Shown piece after piece: positions 42,051-55,800 of a stretch of DNA of 64,000 nucleotides. The notes beneath the pieces were generated by a model, which saw only the letters and a list, made by a program, of their open reading frames with translations, was not told the origin of the DNA and did not search any database. This DNA is from Gymnothorax reevesii (Eukaryota; Chordata; Actinopteri; Anguilliformes; Muraenidae). Position numbers and translations under genes: made by a program. The stretch lies in assembly GCA_029721435.1 (NCBI GenBank), contig CM056573.1, positions 150,495,947-150,559,946 of the forward strand. Direction: 5' to 3'. Each line of letters starts with the position of its first letter. The stretch's first letter is position 1.

Positions 42051-45000
42051 GTAAGTGAACAGGTACTCAAAAATGTGGTAAATTAAATGTTCCAGTGCTT
42101 GTATGGTAATGAATGAAGTCCAAAGGCGCATTTTATGAAGCTCAATTGTTGGTTATGTTTAAAAGGTAAAAATTCTTGGTCAAAATGATATACTCGTTAA
42201 CATTAGACTATAACTTAGTAAGCAATACAATAATAATAATAATAATAATATCATGTAGGAGAAGGTCCAAAAGTATCGGGACATGAATTATGAAATAAGA
42301 TCTCCATATGAGGCGAAAGTATGTGTGATTCTGTGGAAGTTGGGGCTTTGGGAATCATCCCACCGCGCTTGCATTTCTCCCTCCAAGAATTGAAGAAGCA
42401 TCCAGCATAGTGTTGTTTTGGGAATGGCTGGATTGATCAGGAGAGTGCTGAATCTCTGAGGTCCCTGAGAAGGACTTGAGATTCTGCAGCCAAATCCAAG
42501 CCTGAACATCATGAGCCACCGCAAAAATAATAATAATAGTAATAATAATAATTCCTATTCATTGATGAAAATGTCAAACTTACACCTCTATATGTCATAT
42601 CATACACTGGCCTGAAATAATATGATGTGCATGGACTGAGGGATATTGGATTAGGGTTTGTCTGTCCGGGCCGCAATAGGGACAAGATTCCTCTGAAACT
42701 ATTGTACCTAGATGTGAGAAATTTTGTATGTTCAATGAGCTACTCATGATCTACAATGAGTTTGAAAATGTATTTCAAAGCATATTTTTTATAAGGAGTT
42801 ATGGCCCTTGATTATGGTGGGGGATAGTGATGACACTGTTGTCCCTTCTTCCGTCAGGGTAAACTTTTAAATTAACCTCTCACTGGGATATGTCAGGTAT
42901 TGTGCAGTCAGGGCAGGCCCAACTGTTTATATCTGTTTAGTTATTATGAAAGGTCTCTCATTCTTTTGTAACTTGGGGAATGATATCCACGTTCACTGAT
43001 TGACTTAATGTTGCAACACCAAAGTGGTCATTGTTTCAATTCACAAAATATGTTAGCTTCCAAAGGTTGCTTCATCGTGCTTCATGCTTCATCACACAAT
43101 GTACTGCCAGTACGAGTCACTGGCTTGTGGTTGTCACATTGTTGCACAACTCAGACCAGATATGTGGTACTGATCATATGTATTTGGACTGTCATTATGT
43201 ATACACATCTGCATTCCCCTAGAAGATTGTCAATATGGAGATAAATATCATCAAATTAAACATTTAGTTGTTTCGTGTCAGTTTGCTGGAATACAGAAAG
43301 ACATAAGAATGACATTACTGTTCCATTAGATAAGGATTATAGTGTAACTGTAAATCAATTCACGCGTCCGGTTTTCCTATATCATAGCTTTGTCATAAGC
43401 CTTACATATGTTTCAACACGAGGTCACTCATTTTGCAACAGATTTTGGACAAAATCTGGTGGAAGGGAAAGTATCCAACTAATGTGAAGCATTCAAGCAG
43501 TGATATTTTAATGCGGTAACGCACTGCTGAGTGAATCATGAATGAGATAGTTTGTGGGTTGTCCAGCACTGGCTCTCAGGTTGCAGCATTGAACAGTTAA
43601 TGTGGTAAAACCTAGTAAGTCTCTTTTTGGTGGAATACCCATTCTCTTTTCTTTTTTTTTTACAGCGAGTTTATCCTGAAGGACTTAAGTTGTTTTCAGT
43701 TCACTAAGTTTCATGGAAAAAGTGAGTTACTAGGTTTTTCCAGATTAGGGGAGAGTTATGCAAGACCCAAGATTAGCATCTCTTTAATTGATCAATGTTT
43801 GTTTCTTGTCATTCCATTGTAAAAGAAACTTGTCAAATGGTAAATATTGCATGGCTCTCCGGGGATTTCAGTCTTTAAGCTGTACACAATCAGCTTTGCA
43901 CTGATTATTGATTTGATTTATTTATTTTGTGAACATATATCTGCACTACTTCATTTGTGCAGCAACTAGGTCACTGAATGGACATTGCACAACCCATTTC
44001 TATCACTAAAAATGATCATTTAATGGATGCTCCCATAAACCTAATGTAACATGAATTTAATAATCTGCAGTTATGGTGTGAAATCACAAAATACTTATAC
44101 TAGTAGAAGTATTGTCTGAGACATCAATCTTGCCTGACAAATTCATATTCTTGGGCATTTGTACCTCTCATTGTGGTTTTGAGTTTGTCAGTGGGGTGGC
44201 TTGATAACACGAACTTATGGGTTTCTTTTCAGACTCTTACGCGGGTTATCCAGTCCTACCAGGCTTCCCCACCCCCAGCGCGTTCATCAATGTCCCTGTC
44301 GCACCCCTACAATTTCCAGTCCACACAAAGGAAGAGCTGGAGCACCTGTCAATCGAGGCGGCAACATGGCAGGATGAGGACGGTGATACGTGAGTTTGCT
44401 TATTCTGCTGTCGGAAGTGATTAAAACCATGACGCGACAATGCGTACGCAGAAAAAAACTATGTGACTGGATTATACCTCCCCATAAACAGTTAAGGTAG
44501 ACACAGTGAGAGAAGTGCAGATTTTTTTTACTGTCTCCTTCCTGAGATTTGTTTTGGTTAGCTTTATATATTTTTGATGTGGTTGTTTTCTCATTTATGG
44601 TTTATGCTCAAGTGATTTGTTGGCTTCTTTTGACTTAGTGGCCTACAAGAGCTTAGAGGCATGAAATCCATGTTCAGAGTGGAAACATCTTCTCCGGTGC
44701 TTTGTTCTGATCTCCTGAGTTTATTAATTGACACATTTTATTCAACCAGAAGGTTGGACAGTTTATGAAATCCACTGGATGTGTTGGGTGCAGGACATTC
44801 AGGATTTAGTTGCTGATATGTTGACTTTGGACATGATTGCAATTGGGGAGTTTGTTAGCTTTCATTTAGTGAATGAGTTGAATTGATATGAATGTCAGAA
44901 TGGTACTTGGTTTGTTTATAATTCCTCTTGAACCATAATTCCTTGGAAACAGTGAGTGAGTTTGGTTTGTTTGTATTTTGGTTGTCATATTCATCATGTG

Positions 45001-48000
45001 TTCTTGATTGGGCCAGACAGTTTTTTGAAGATGAAAATTGTTTAAATGCCTATCGACTTATTCAGTCTGATGACTTGTTGGCTTGTGTTGGGGTGTTTGG
45101 GAGTTTGTGGACGAAATCAATAAAGCAAAGTTCAGAATGATGACATTCACTGTATTGACATTGTGGACTCTATTTTTGTAATAAATGTCCACACACAGGG
45201 TTGTAGCTCCAAACCCTTTATTGACTGGAAAGGCAACGTTTCAAGCCAGCAGGGTCTTCATCAGGCAAATGCTAATGAAGCCCCTGCTGAGTTGAAACCT
45301 TGCCTTTTCAGTCAATAAAGTATTGACTGGGAGCTACAGCCCAGTGTGCAGACATTTATTATTTTTCGCTTTCACTGGTATCTTTTGTCCTGCACCTGAC
45401 CTTAATACAGATTGGATGTGCACACAACAAATGTTTTGGCTCTATTTTTGTGCCGTCACAAATGGAAAATTTCGGAATTTTTGTCGGAAATGGCATATTT
45501 ATCGCCTTTGCCCAGTTTGGAAGTCTCCCACTTCGAGATAATAGTGTCTGAGTCTCAAGGAGTTGGACAAAGCCACAGGAGTTGAGTCAATTCTTAAAGC
45601 TGGCAACTTGCAGTGTTTGGGTCAAAGCCCTTGCTCGCATTTTGAATCATTCACACCACCTTTTAATGCAAACGCGTTGCACTATGGTAATTTCATGTGA
45701 CTGAATCATGGCCAGTGGAGCTGTTCGCAATCAGACGCATATTGTGTAATTCCCACTATCATTTTTGTTATGGACACAATAAATAATGCCTATAAAACGG
45801 TGGTGAGGGCTAATTGGCAGGTGAATGGAGTATTTCTATGCATGTGAATATTTCCTTTATTTGAGAGAAATAATACAAATAATTCACTTCAGTCTTCCCC
45901 TTGTATTAATACCACAAGTGCCATTTTGTACATGGTTTAACTCGCCCACAAAACGTATTGCCTGGTGAATCGACCTCATATCCCTGAAACGCCTCCACGC
46001 ATGACTACATTGCTGCGCTGTTCTCACGGGATCAAAGCTGGCTGTAAGGCAAATTAAGTGCTTGTTCACCAGATGAAATTGCCCACTCGCTATGGTATTA
46101 ATGCTCTGGTAGTAAAGGGAATGAAAGCAGCTAATCTGATTGGCCTCAATGGAACCAAACCTCCACCACACACACTGGTAATTCACTTTCTTAGTTCAAC
46201 CCTTTTGACAACAGCACCTCTGCTGCATTATCGCCCTCTGAAGCGAAATTCCCAGAATGGAATTAGAACATGCCCAGTTTTAATCTGCTTAGCGCTACCG
46301 TTTGCCGACTGAATTTAGATTGTCAAAGTAGTGCCCTGTGTGTCTCAGAGTAGTGGGATTTTTGGGGGTAAAAACTGGAGATGTATGTTAACCACACATG
46401 CCCACATACTTCTCTCACTTGCATATGCATCCAATGTACAAGTATTCAAAAATATGCAATCTAGTTCCATACTTTTTAACATATATAATTTATTGAGAAA
46501 AAATGACATTTTGTGTTTCTTTGATTGCATTTTATGCTCAAATTGCAAATATTTGCACATTCCTTCAGTGACTCACTCATAAAAATGAAAAAGCAACGTC
46601 AAAAATGTTGGTGATTGTATGAGCATCTGTAACGTGCAGCTCTCTGTATTCTTCCAGAATGCTAAAACGCAAGCCGTAATTAGTGCATAATGTATCCTTC
46701 TTCGGTATTTTATCTGCAAAATGAAAATTCAGCAAAAAAGTGATTCCAGTATGACAGACAGTCGTACCCCCCTCCTCCAAACCCCCCCAAGCGTCTGTGT
46801 TTTGGCTCTTGCGTCAGAGGGGTGTCGCTGCTTTCACTCTGTCCGGTTCTCAGCGTCTCTCAGCCGCTGAGTTTCGGGAAAACCTGTGAGAGCGCGATCG
46901 GATGTGTGACTGTGGTTATTCTCAGGTGTCTCTATCTCTCTTTCTCTCTTCATCGGCTGTTGTTTTAAATGAATGAGCTGAAAACCCAAACATCCGCTCC
47001 TCACTTCCTCCCTTACCGCTTTCTCTCTATCTCCTGTCCCCTACCTCCCTCTCTCACTCGCTCTCTCTCTGTCTCTCTCTCTCTCTCACAGCCTCTGTGC
47101 CCTTTTTTTTTTACTGTTCTGCATACAATATCAGTAGGTCAACTGTGCATGTAGCTGACCTTGTTCTGCAGATGATAGCATGTTGGGATGCTCTGAGCAA
47201 TAAGGCAAATGGTAGTGTTGCCGACCTGTACGTGTGTTGGAATAGCTCAAACTATTAAGTTCATCGATGTATTTACTATTTAATGCCATGTGTTGAGCAG
47301 TACACACAGCCAAACGCGATGCCAGGATGCACTCGTGCTTGTTGGCCTGTGAGCATGCCCTGCACTCCGTCAGCATGACACTCAATTTCAGGTGAACTGT
47401 AAAACATGCAGGATTTCCTTGAATCTGACGAGATTGGCGTAGCAGAGGCATTTTGCATGGCGTTGGGCAGGGAGGAGGCAGCACCTGGCTCTCTCCCTGA
47501 TGGAGTTTTAAGGCGATGTATGAACTGACTGGAGGTGAATGGGCTGTGGCACTCCCAGTCCTGGCATGCGCTGAGCTGCTGGATTTCTGTCATACTGCTG
47601 GGCCCTGACCTCGGTCTACTTCAGCCTCAGTCTGCTCATGGTCCTGACCACATGGGATACGAGGTGGCAGCCCCCCCACCCCCCAAACCCTAAAACAGGA
47701 AGCTGCTCATACGCCATTGCCAAAGTGCTCTCTCTCCCACCCCAGGGCTTCTGCGTCAGCCAGCTGGGGTTATCTGGTGCTGCGGTCGATGCTGCTTCCA
47801 GGAACAGGAGAGCTGCGCAAGTTTCATGTTGAGAAAGACAAAGTGAAGGAGAGAGAGAGAGTAAGAAAGAGAGAGGAAGAAAAAAAAAACAGTGTCAGGA
47901 AGATTATTAGGTTATCATATCACAACAAAAGATGCTGGTACTCACGGCCATCATACATCATAAGCTCGCTGCAGATTTAATCTATTTTCTAATAATTATA

Positions 48001-51000
48001 TTAACTGGGGACATTATGCTTCAGTCATCAGTTTTACAGTTCAGAGGTTTTGACGTTTAAACCAAAGCACCTCAGTACCCCCATTATTACTCATGTCTGC
48101 AATAATTCAGAATTGAATTTTCTCTACTTTACTTACTCAGTCCTGAAATTGTATTCTTGATACATTCCTGTTATTTATAGATGATGAACAAGCAGATATC
48201 TGGTACAGTTGCCAGGTACTCCTACAGGGTTGCCCTTTCCATTTAGAAAAAAAAAAAAGTTCTCAGTTTCCTTATACACCGATGACTCTCTAGATTTTAA
48301 GCAACACGTGTTCTCACAATGCCTGTGCTGTACTGTTGCTCCTGAAATATACTGCTTGCTGTTGGTACTCACACATCCCTTTAAACCAGCTCTCAAACCC
48401 AAGTGTACTTACGCTTGCTGGTAGACTTGTGGAAGAGCTCTTGAGCTAAGAGTTCACACTATATTTTATTTTTTTTTGCTTGTTATCCATTTTCTGTGTT
48501 TTTTTGCAAAAGCCATCTTGTGGAGACCTCTTGGTAATTAGTAAATGGTTTTGAATGAATATTTTAATGCTTTTTGAAGTTTAAGGTAGTAATCCCTGTA
48601 TTATTTTAATTGCTACCATTCTGGGGTTTTTTCTATGACTTTTGTGTATGTCTTTGACTGGCCTGGAGAGTTGTTACTAACTCAGCTGGTTGTTGACCAG
48701 CTGAGTCATTAAGATGGTGTAAACTCTATCGTCCATCATTGTTTCGTGACCTCAGTGTTATGAGGTTTGACCAGGCATATGTTTCTAGATCACATTGAAC
48801 CCAAAAATACTGTCACGGTTTGCTGGCAGTTGTTCGTAAAGAATTTGACCTGTAACTTTTAGCAGTCACAATCATTGACCAAAAATGCCAAAACTGGATA
48901 TGCAACATCTCTAGCATATAAAATACTGTGGGATCCCATTTCAGGCCCAATCCCCCAAATGTGGGTGTGGCATTTGTTCCTGAAATCGAACATTTCTAGC
49001 CCTGTGAAGATATTTGGGTCAGGCTCATTGGCAAACACGAGACAGGTCAAAATATAAATGGACTGTATAGTGCTTTTTAGTCACTTGACATGACCCCACA
49101 GCACTTTACATTTATGCATCACTTTCACCTTGATAGTAGAGGCTGCCATGCAAGGCGCCACCCTGCACATCAGGAGCAGTGTGGGGTTCATTGTCTTACT
49201 CAAGGACACTTCAACATATTCTCTGGAGGAGCCGGGGATTAAACTAGGAACCTTCTGATTCCTAGCCCGACCACTCCACCTCCTGAGCCACGCTGCCCCA
49301 CAAAGTGTGCTATGGACAGCCAGTTTCGGACAGTATAAATGAAATGCTCTTGGAGAGGATTAGACAAACTTGTAGAGGGAGGAGGGACTATTATTATGGG
49401 AGACTTCAATTACCCTGGTGTCAACTGGGAAATGGTGAAAGGACAGGGTAAAGGGGAGGAAGATTTCTAGATGTTATAAAATTTTTGGGGGGGCAGTATG
49501 TTAATAAATCACCTAGAGAGAAAGCAAATTTTGATTTAGTGCTCTGTAATGACCCCGATAGAATTTGCAATGTGGAGGTAATGGTACCACTCAGGACTCG
49601 TGATTATTCTACTGTTAGTTTTGATGTTTCATGGCAAATTAAAGAGTTATCAATTTCCAATTTTAGGCAAGCAAACTTTGACAGGATGCACCCATATCAA
49701 AGCGAAATAAATTGAAAGACACTCGTTGATTGTAAGTCTGTAAATGAATTGTGGGGTAGATTCAAGGGAGTTCTACTTCACACACAATGCTAATTAATTT
49801 CTAAGGTGTGCAAAATTAAGTTTAAAAAGTAGAATCCTCAGTGGATGACTACAGCTATTTGTAAGAGTTTGAAGGAAAAGTGGAATCTCTTTTAAGACAT
49901 ACATACAGGACAGTAATGAGAATACTATGGCCGAATACTGCAGGCTAAGTTCAAAAAAGAACTGAAGAATGCTCGGGGACGGTATGAAGGCAAATTGCAG
50001 AGAGGGCAACAACTAATCCTGAGCATTTTTTTTCCAGTTCTGTAGTAGAAAAAGAAAAGTCATTGAGGAGGTTAAAGAATAAAGATGGATCACTGCTGTA
50101 TGAGAATAACAATATTGCTGATACCTTAAATGGTTACTTTGTTGAGAATTTTTCCTCAAAGTGGATTTTAAGCATTTTTTATTAATTATTGAGTATCTGT
50201 AGTGTTAGATTCGCTTCAGTAACAGGAAAATGGTGAGCCTAGTTGAGTTGTATGGCCTGTTCTCGCCACTCGTGTTATGTAATGTTATACCTTTCTAAAA
50301 TGGATTAACTGCTAAAACTTTGTATGTACCCCGATTTCTAAAAAAATGTCTGTATGGTGGCATTCATTAATGCATTGACACCTATTTCAATGGCTGACAG
50401 GTGATTCTACTGTAAATTGTCTGTAAAAAGAGATGGATACTACCTGCTGCATATCCACAGTAGCACTGGGTAACATTTACAGTATATAAACACTCTGCTC
50501 TGTGTTGAAGTGTAAATACATTGTGGCGAGTGTTAGATCTGCCTCATAGTTAAGGCTGCATTGCTGCCCATTGTAATATGTTACAAAGTAGAGCTGCCAG
50601 TGGTGATATATGTTAGTGTAAACTGAAAAGTAATGGTGCAATTTTAGTAACATAACCGAAATACAGGCTTTCAATTGTTTGCTTTATTGGATCCTGTCTT
50701 GCGGCCATTTCAGTGTCAGAGTCGCATGGGAGCTTTTATAGACGTTTCATCGACAGCATACAACTGCAAAGGCTGTATCAGATACCGTAAGTTCACAAAA
50801 TGCCAATACACGGTGAAGGAAGAATGTGTCTATTTTTTGCTCTGAGAAAATCATTTTTTCAAACTGCTACCAAAAGTGTGTGACTTTCATTTTCTTTGCA
50901 AGCTTTCAAGAGAGATGGTTGCTCTCATTTCAGTAATATGTGTGTGTAAACTATGGCAAGTTTAAAAAAAGTCTGAAATATGCTTGCTAATATTGATGAA

Positions 51001-52857
51001 TACCAGTTCTCCTTTTTGGTCTCGTTTATCACTCAGGGGATTGGTGGTGTGACTGTATTTCAGTTGCTGGATGGCTGAAGGGTCAACATATGATGTGCTG
51101 CAGTAACTCAGCTCAGTGCAGAAGAAGGGTTTTTCCCTTCCTGCCGCTATTTTGCTTCCTCCTCTGGCTTTTAGTTTAGCCAGTCCTGCAGCTTCTCTGC
51201 TTCGTCCACGCTTCTATCAGCACCCTTCCAGTGGTTCAGCGGCTAATTGAGAGAGAGCTTCGATGTTTTACCACCTGCATTACCTGCTTTGTTTCATTTG
51301 TGTTTGTGTTTTTGTTTGTGCTCTGCTGCGGGTGCACATGTGTAGTGTTCAGATTTACTGCGTGGGGGTGTGTGCCCGGGGTCTGCTGAGGATGTTGGTG
51401 GCTCTTTCACTTAGCAGCCACTTGCTTTTTCTCTCTGTCACCTGCAAAAATAAAGATGCCGCAGACATCAATGTTCGATTTGAATGGACAAAATTTCTGT
51501 AGATTACCCTCAAAGTACTGAAAGATTTGATATGGATGTTAATAAGCACCATTAGTAAAGAAAAATGTATCAATGCGCATATTTGACTATCGTTTACAAG
51601 CCTCTATAGGACTAATGCAGGAAACAGCATTCATAGCCGCATTGGCTCCTTTCTGTTCTTTGTCACATCTTGCCCTTTCTTACACCTGAAACCCTCCCAA
51701 GCCTGATGGCTTCTTTATTCACTAGTGTGAATTTCATGCATCATAAAGGAGTAAGTACCACATTTGAAATTTTCTTCTGCAAGAAGATCATCATTGGCGG
51801 GCTAGTAGCCATGCCAAGTTCAGCACATAGCAACACACTATACATCCCAGTGTTTACCATGCTTGAACATCAGCTGTTATTCTAAAGCAGAAGGAATGCC
51901 AAGCCAGTTTTTTTACTGACTGCAATATATCCATGCAGCCAGATCCCGCACTGCCAACAGGCTCCAATTGCTTTGTGACTCTTGTTTTGGGGTGAACAAA
52001 AATGTGCGTGTCATGTTTATGCGGCTACCTCTGCAGAAAAAAAGGATTCCCAAAATAAGTTTTTTGGCAGCATTGAGCCGCAGATTCGCAAAAAGGACAA
52101 TGTACTACGTGTGGAGGAGTATTAAGAATTATAATGGGAACATGGAGATGTTTACATTTATGATATTAACGGACAGGCATTTGACTTCAAATCGCATTTC
52201 GGTGGATATATTGCATTTTTCCAAATAATCACCACAAAGTTCACTTTTTCATAAAAATAATCATAACAGACAAGAAAGCTCTTCTATGCTTACTTTTCCC
52301 ACGACAATAATTTGAAGTTTTCTAAAAAAAAATACATCAGATGGATATATTGCATTTTGCAATGAAACTCTTCATTCATATCATTTTGATAATTTAGACC
52401 ATTAATAGCTATATGAACTAAGGTATGTGATGCATACCGCAGTAAGTGTTTATGTGTCTCCAACAGATTGATATAAATCAGATTCCTTGAGGAATATTTT
52501 GCAGATCACTGCCAACTGATACATTCAAAAGCATTAAAATGCAGTCGTATGAGCTGAATATCTCAAAAAGTCCTCGTTAGGTTTTTGCTTGTGTAAACCT
52601 TAAAAGCACTGATGTTCAGGTCTGTCATTCAGTTCACATCTGCCATGTTTCTCTCTATTTTTAAAGTAGGGTGATTACTGGAAGAGATGAGCAATGGAAA
52701 GAAATGGGCAAATAAGTGATACAGCACATTCAAAATTTTGGACTTTTTCAGGTTCTGGAAAAAGTTTAGTCATTGATGGCAAAGTATCTCAATGACTGGG
52801 GGACTAAATATGTCAGAATACTAATGGGTTTGATGGCCTATGGGAACATGTGAAGCC

Positions 52858-52888
<31 letters not shown>

Positions 52889-55800
52889 GCATGAAAGCAA
52901 TTCTGGGGTATACCCAGTGCAGTACTGCAGCCCCAATTATGACATCTCTAATGCAAACATGCTGAAAACCAATCCAAGAATTCATCAGATAGTGAATTAG
53001 CGCTGTTACATAGCATCATACTGTATGTCAACTTTCATATGAAATATTGTTGCTTGTATTTTGTTCACCTTTTCACTTGGGTCAGAGTTAGGTTTTGAAT
53101 CCTGTACAGATGACTTTCAGCTACTCATCAACTGCTTAAGCCATCAACATTGAGTAGAACAATTCTGACTCTTCTATCTGCAAAAGGCTGAATGAAAGTT
53201 CACCCCCAAAGCTGAACATATAAAGAAATCAAAGGGAGAAACTATACCATGCTTTATATATTTGTTTGATTTATTCTCATTCTCTTACAATCATTTGATG
53301 CAAAGACCATTAAAAGCAGGATACTTGCTATTTTGGGCTTGGCTTATTTTTCTGCCGAGCTCTTCATCTGTCTGCTCAACCTTTAGGTAGAGCTTCTTTT
53401 GAGTCACTATATCTAAGTGAAAGATGTGTTCAGCTTAACTGATTGGATTTTTGTTCTGCTTAACATACCTCATCCGAGTGTTATAAATGGCTTAATCAGG
53501 TTGAGTTAAGTTTAACACATCTTTCAGTTAGATGAAGTGACTCAAAATGTGCTCTTCCAAAAGGCTGAGTAAAGGACCAGGGGTAAAGAAGCATTTCCCC
53601 CTCAATTTAGGCAGGTAGTGCTACACAGTGTTCTGTTCGAAATACTAACTTGGTCAGTCTTTAATTAGTTAGAAGATTTGTGTTATTATTTTTCTCATTT
53701 GAAGCAATGACTGACCAAGCAAAATTTCCAGTTTTTTATAACCTCCTTATTCTTTTTAGGTTTTAACACCATTCAGGATTTGCTTGTTTCAGAACAATTG
53801 GTCTTTGATTCAAAACAACATTGGAAGCTAATGACTATAGCTGGAATTAGTTACAATTACAACCCCAATTCTGAAATAGTCGGGACGAAGTGTAAATTGT
53901 GAATAAAATCAAAATGCAATGACTTTCAGATCATATGAGCCAATATGTTATTTGCAATAGAACATAGATAACATTTCAAATGTTGAAACTGAGACATTTT
54001 ACATTTTTATCCACAATATGAGTTTTTTCAAATTTTCTGGCTGCAGCAGATCTCAAGAAAGTTGAGACACAGGCAAAAAAGGGCCGAAAAGGCAATTAAT
54101 ATATAAGAGAATCAGCTGAAAGAACATTTAGCAAGTAATTAAGTTAACTGGCATCAGGTGTGTAACATGATTGGTCGTAAAAGGGATGTCTTAGAGAGGC
54201 TGAGTCTCTCAGAAGTAAAGATGGCCAAAGACTGCCCAACCTGTGAAGGCTTGCGTAAAAAACACTGTTCCTCTACGTTAAATTGCAAAGGCTTTGACGG
54301 TCTTCTCAGCGACATTGCATAACATCATCAAAAAATTCAGAGAAACTGGAAAAATATCTGTGCATGAGGAACAAGGCTGAAGACTTTTACTGGATGCTAG
54401 TGATCTTCGGGCCCTCAGATGCCACTGCATCACTCACCGGGCATGATTCTGTCATGGACATGACTAAATGGACCCAGGAATACTTCAAGAAACCACTGTC
54501 TGTAAACACAGTTTGCCGTGCCATCCACGCATGCCACCTGAAACTCTGTCATGCAAAAAGGAAGGCATTGCTGTGCATGATCCAGAAGTACCGCTGTTCT
54601 GTGGGCCAATGCTCATTTAAAATGGACTGTAGCAAAGTGGCAAAGTGTCCTGTGGTCAGACGAGTCAAAATATGACATTCTTGTGGGAAATCATGGCTGT
54701 CATGTCCTCCGGGCTAAAGAGGAAAAACATCACCCCTCCTGTTATCAGCGTTCAGTTCAAAAGCCAGCATCTCTGATAGTTTAGGGATGCATTTAGTGCA
54801 TATGGTGTGGGACACTTGCATGTTTTAAAGAGCACCATGAATGCTGAAAGGTATATGAAGAATTTAGAGCAACATATGCTCCCCTCCAGAGGAAGGCCTT
54901 GTGTATTTCAGCACGACAATGCAAAACCACATACTGAAGCTCTTACAACAGCATGACTTCGTAGTAGAAGAGTCCGTTTGCTGAACTGGCCTGCCTGCAG
55001 TCCTGATATTTCACCGATTGTGAACATTTGGCGCATAATTAAACAAAAAGCCCGTCAAAGGAGACCTAAAACTCTCCAGCAGCTGGAAGCCTGTATTAAA
55101 CAAGAGTGGGATCAAATTCCAATGGCTAAACTCAAGAAACTTGTCTCCTCAATGCCCAGAAGCCTCCACTCTGTGTTAAAAAGAAAAGGGGATGCTACAC
55201 CCTGTCCCAACTTTTTTGAGACCTGTAGCAGTCATCAAATTTAAAATGGGCTCATTTTGCAGATAAAATTGTAACATTTCTCAGTTTCAGCATTTGCTAT
55301 GTTATCTCTGTTCTGTTGTGAATAAAATACTGGCTGGTGTGATATGAAAGTCGTTGCATTTTGATTTTGTTCACAATTTACACTTTGTCCCAACTATTTC
55401 AGAATTGGGGTTGTATTTGAATGGCCATACTCTGATCAGTTAATCATATTTGTACACCTTAGCCATTTTTGTTTCAAATATTGCTTGGCAGTTTGTTGAG
55501 GAACTAGATGTTACTGAATCTGAAATCAACTGGATGTATTGTTTAATGAGAAGACTCCTTTGTGTCTGTAAGAAAATTCTAAATATCAGATTGTGTAGCC
55601 TGTCAGCACACCCTTGTTCGCTGCAGGTTCAAGAAGCACACAGGGCACAATTGGGCTGGGCTCAAAGTGGGCTTTCAATGAGTTCCATGTAAACCCATAT
55701 GCCCTGCACAGGTCTCTTGAGATCTCACGAGAATTGACCACTTTGGAAGCACATGTGCTCTACATGCAGCAGGCTGACCAAAGTCAAAGAAGCACAGAAA

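Noticed and set aside
47131..47593. Overlapping minus-strand ORFs of 105 and 117 aa in bcl3 intron 2
   Set aside because: Different frames over the same sequence with no family signal; GC-richer patch gives longer chance ORFs.
49215..49305. tRNA gene on the minus strand
   Set aside because: Only the internal promoter boxes are preserved and the body matches a dispersed fish SINE.
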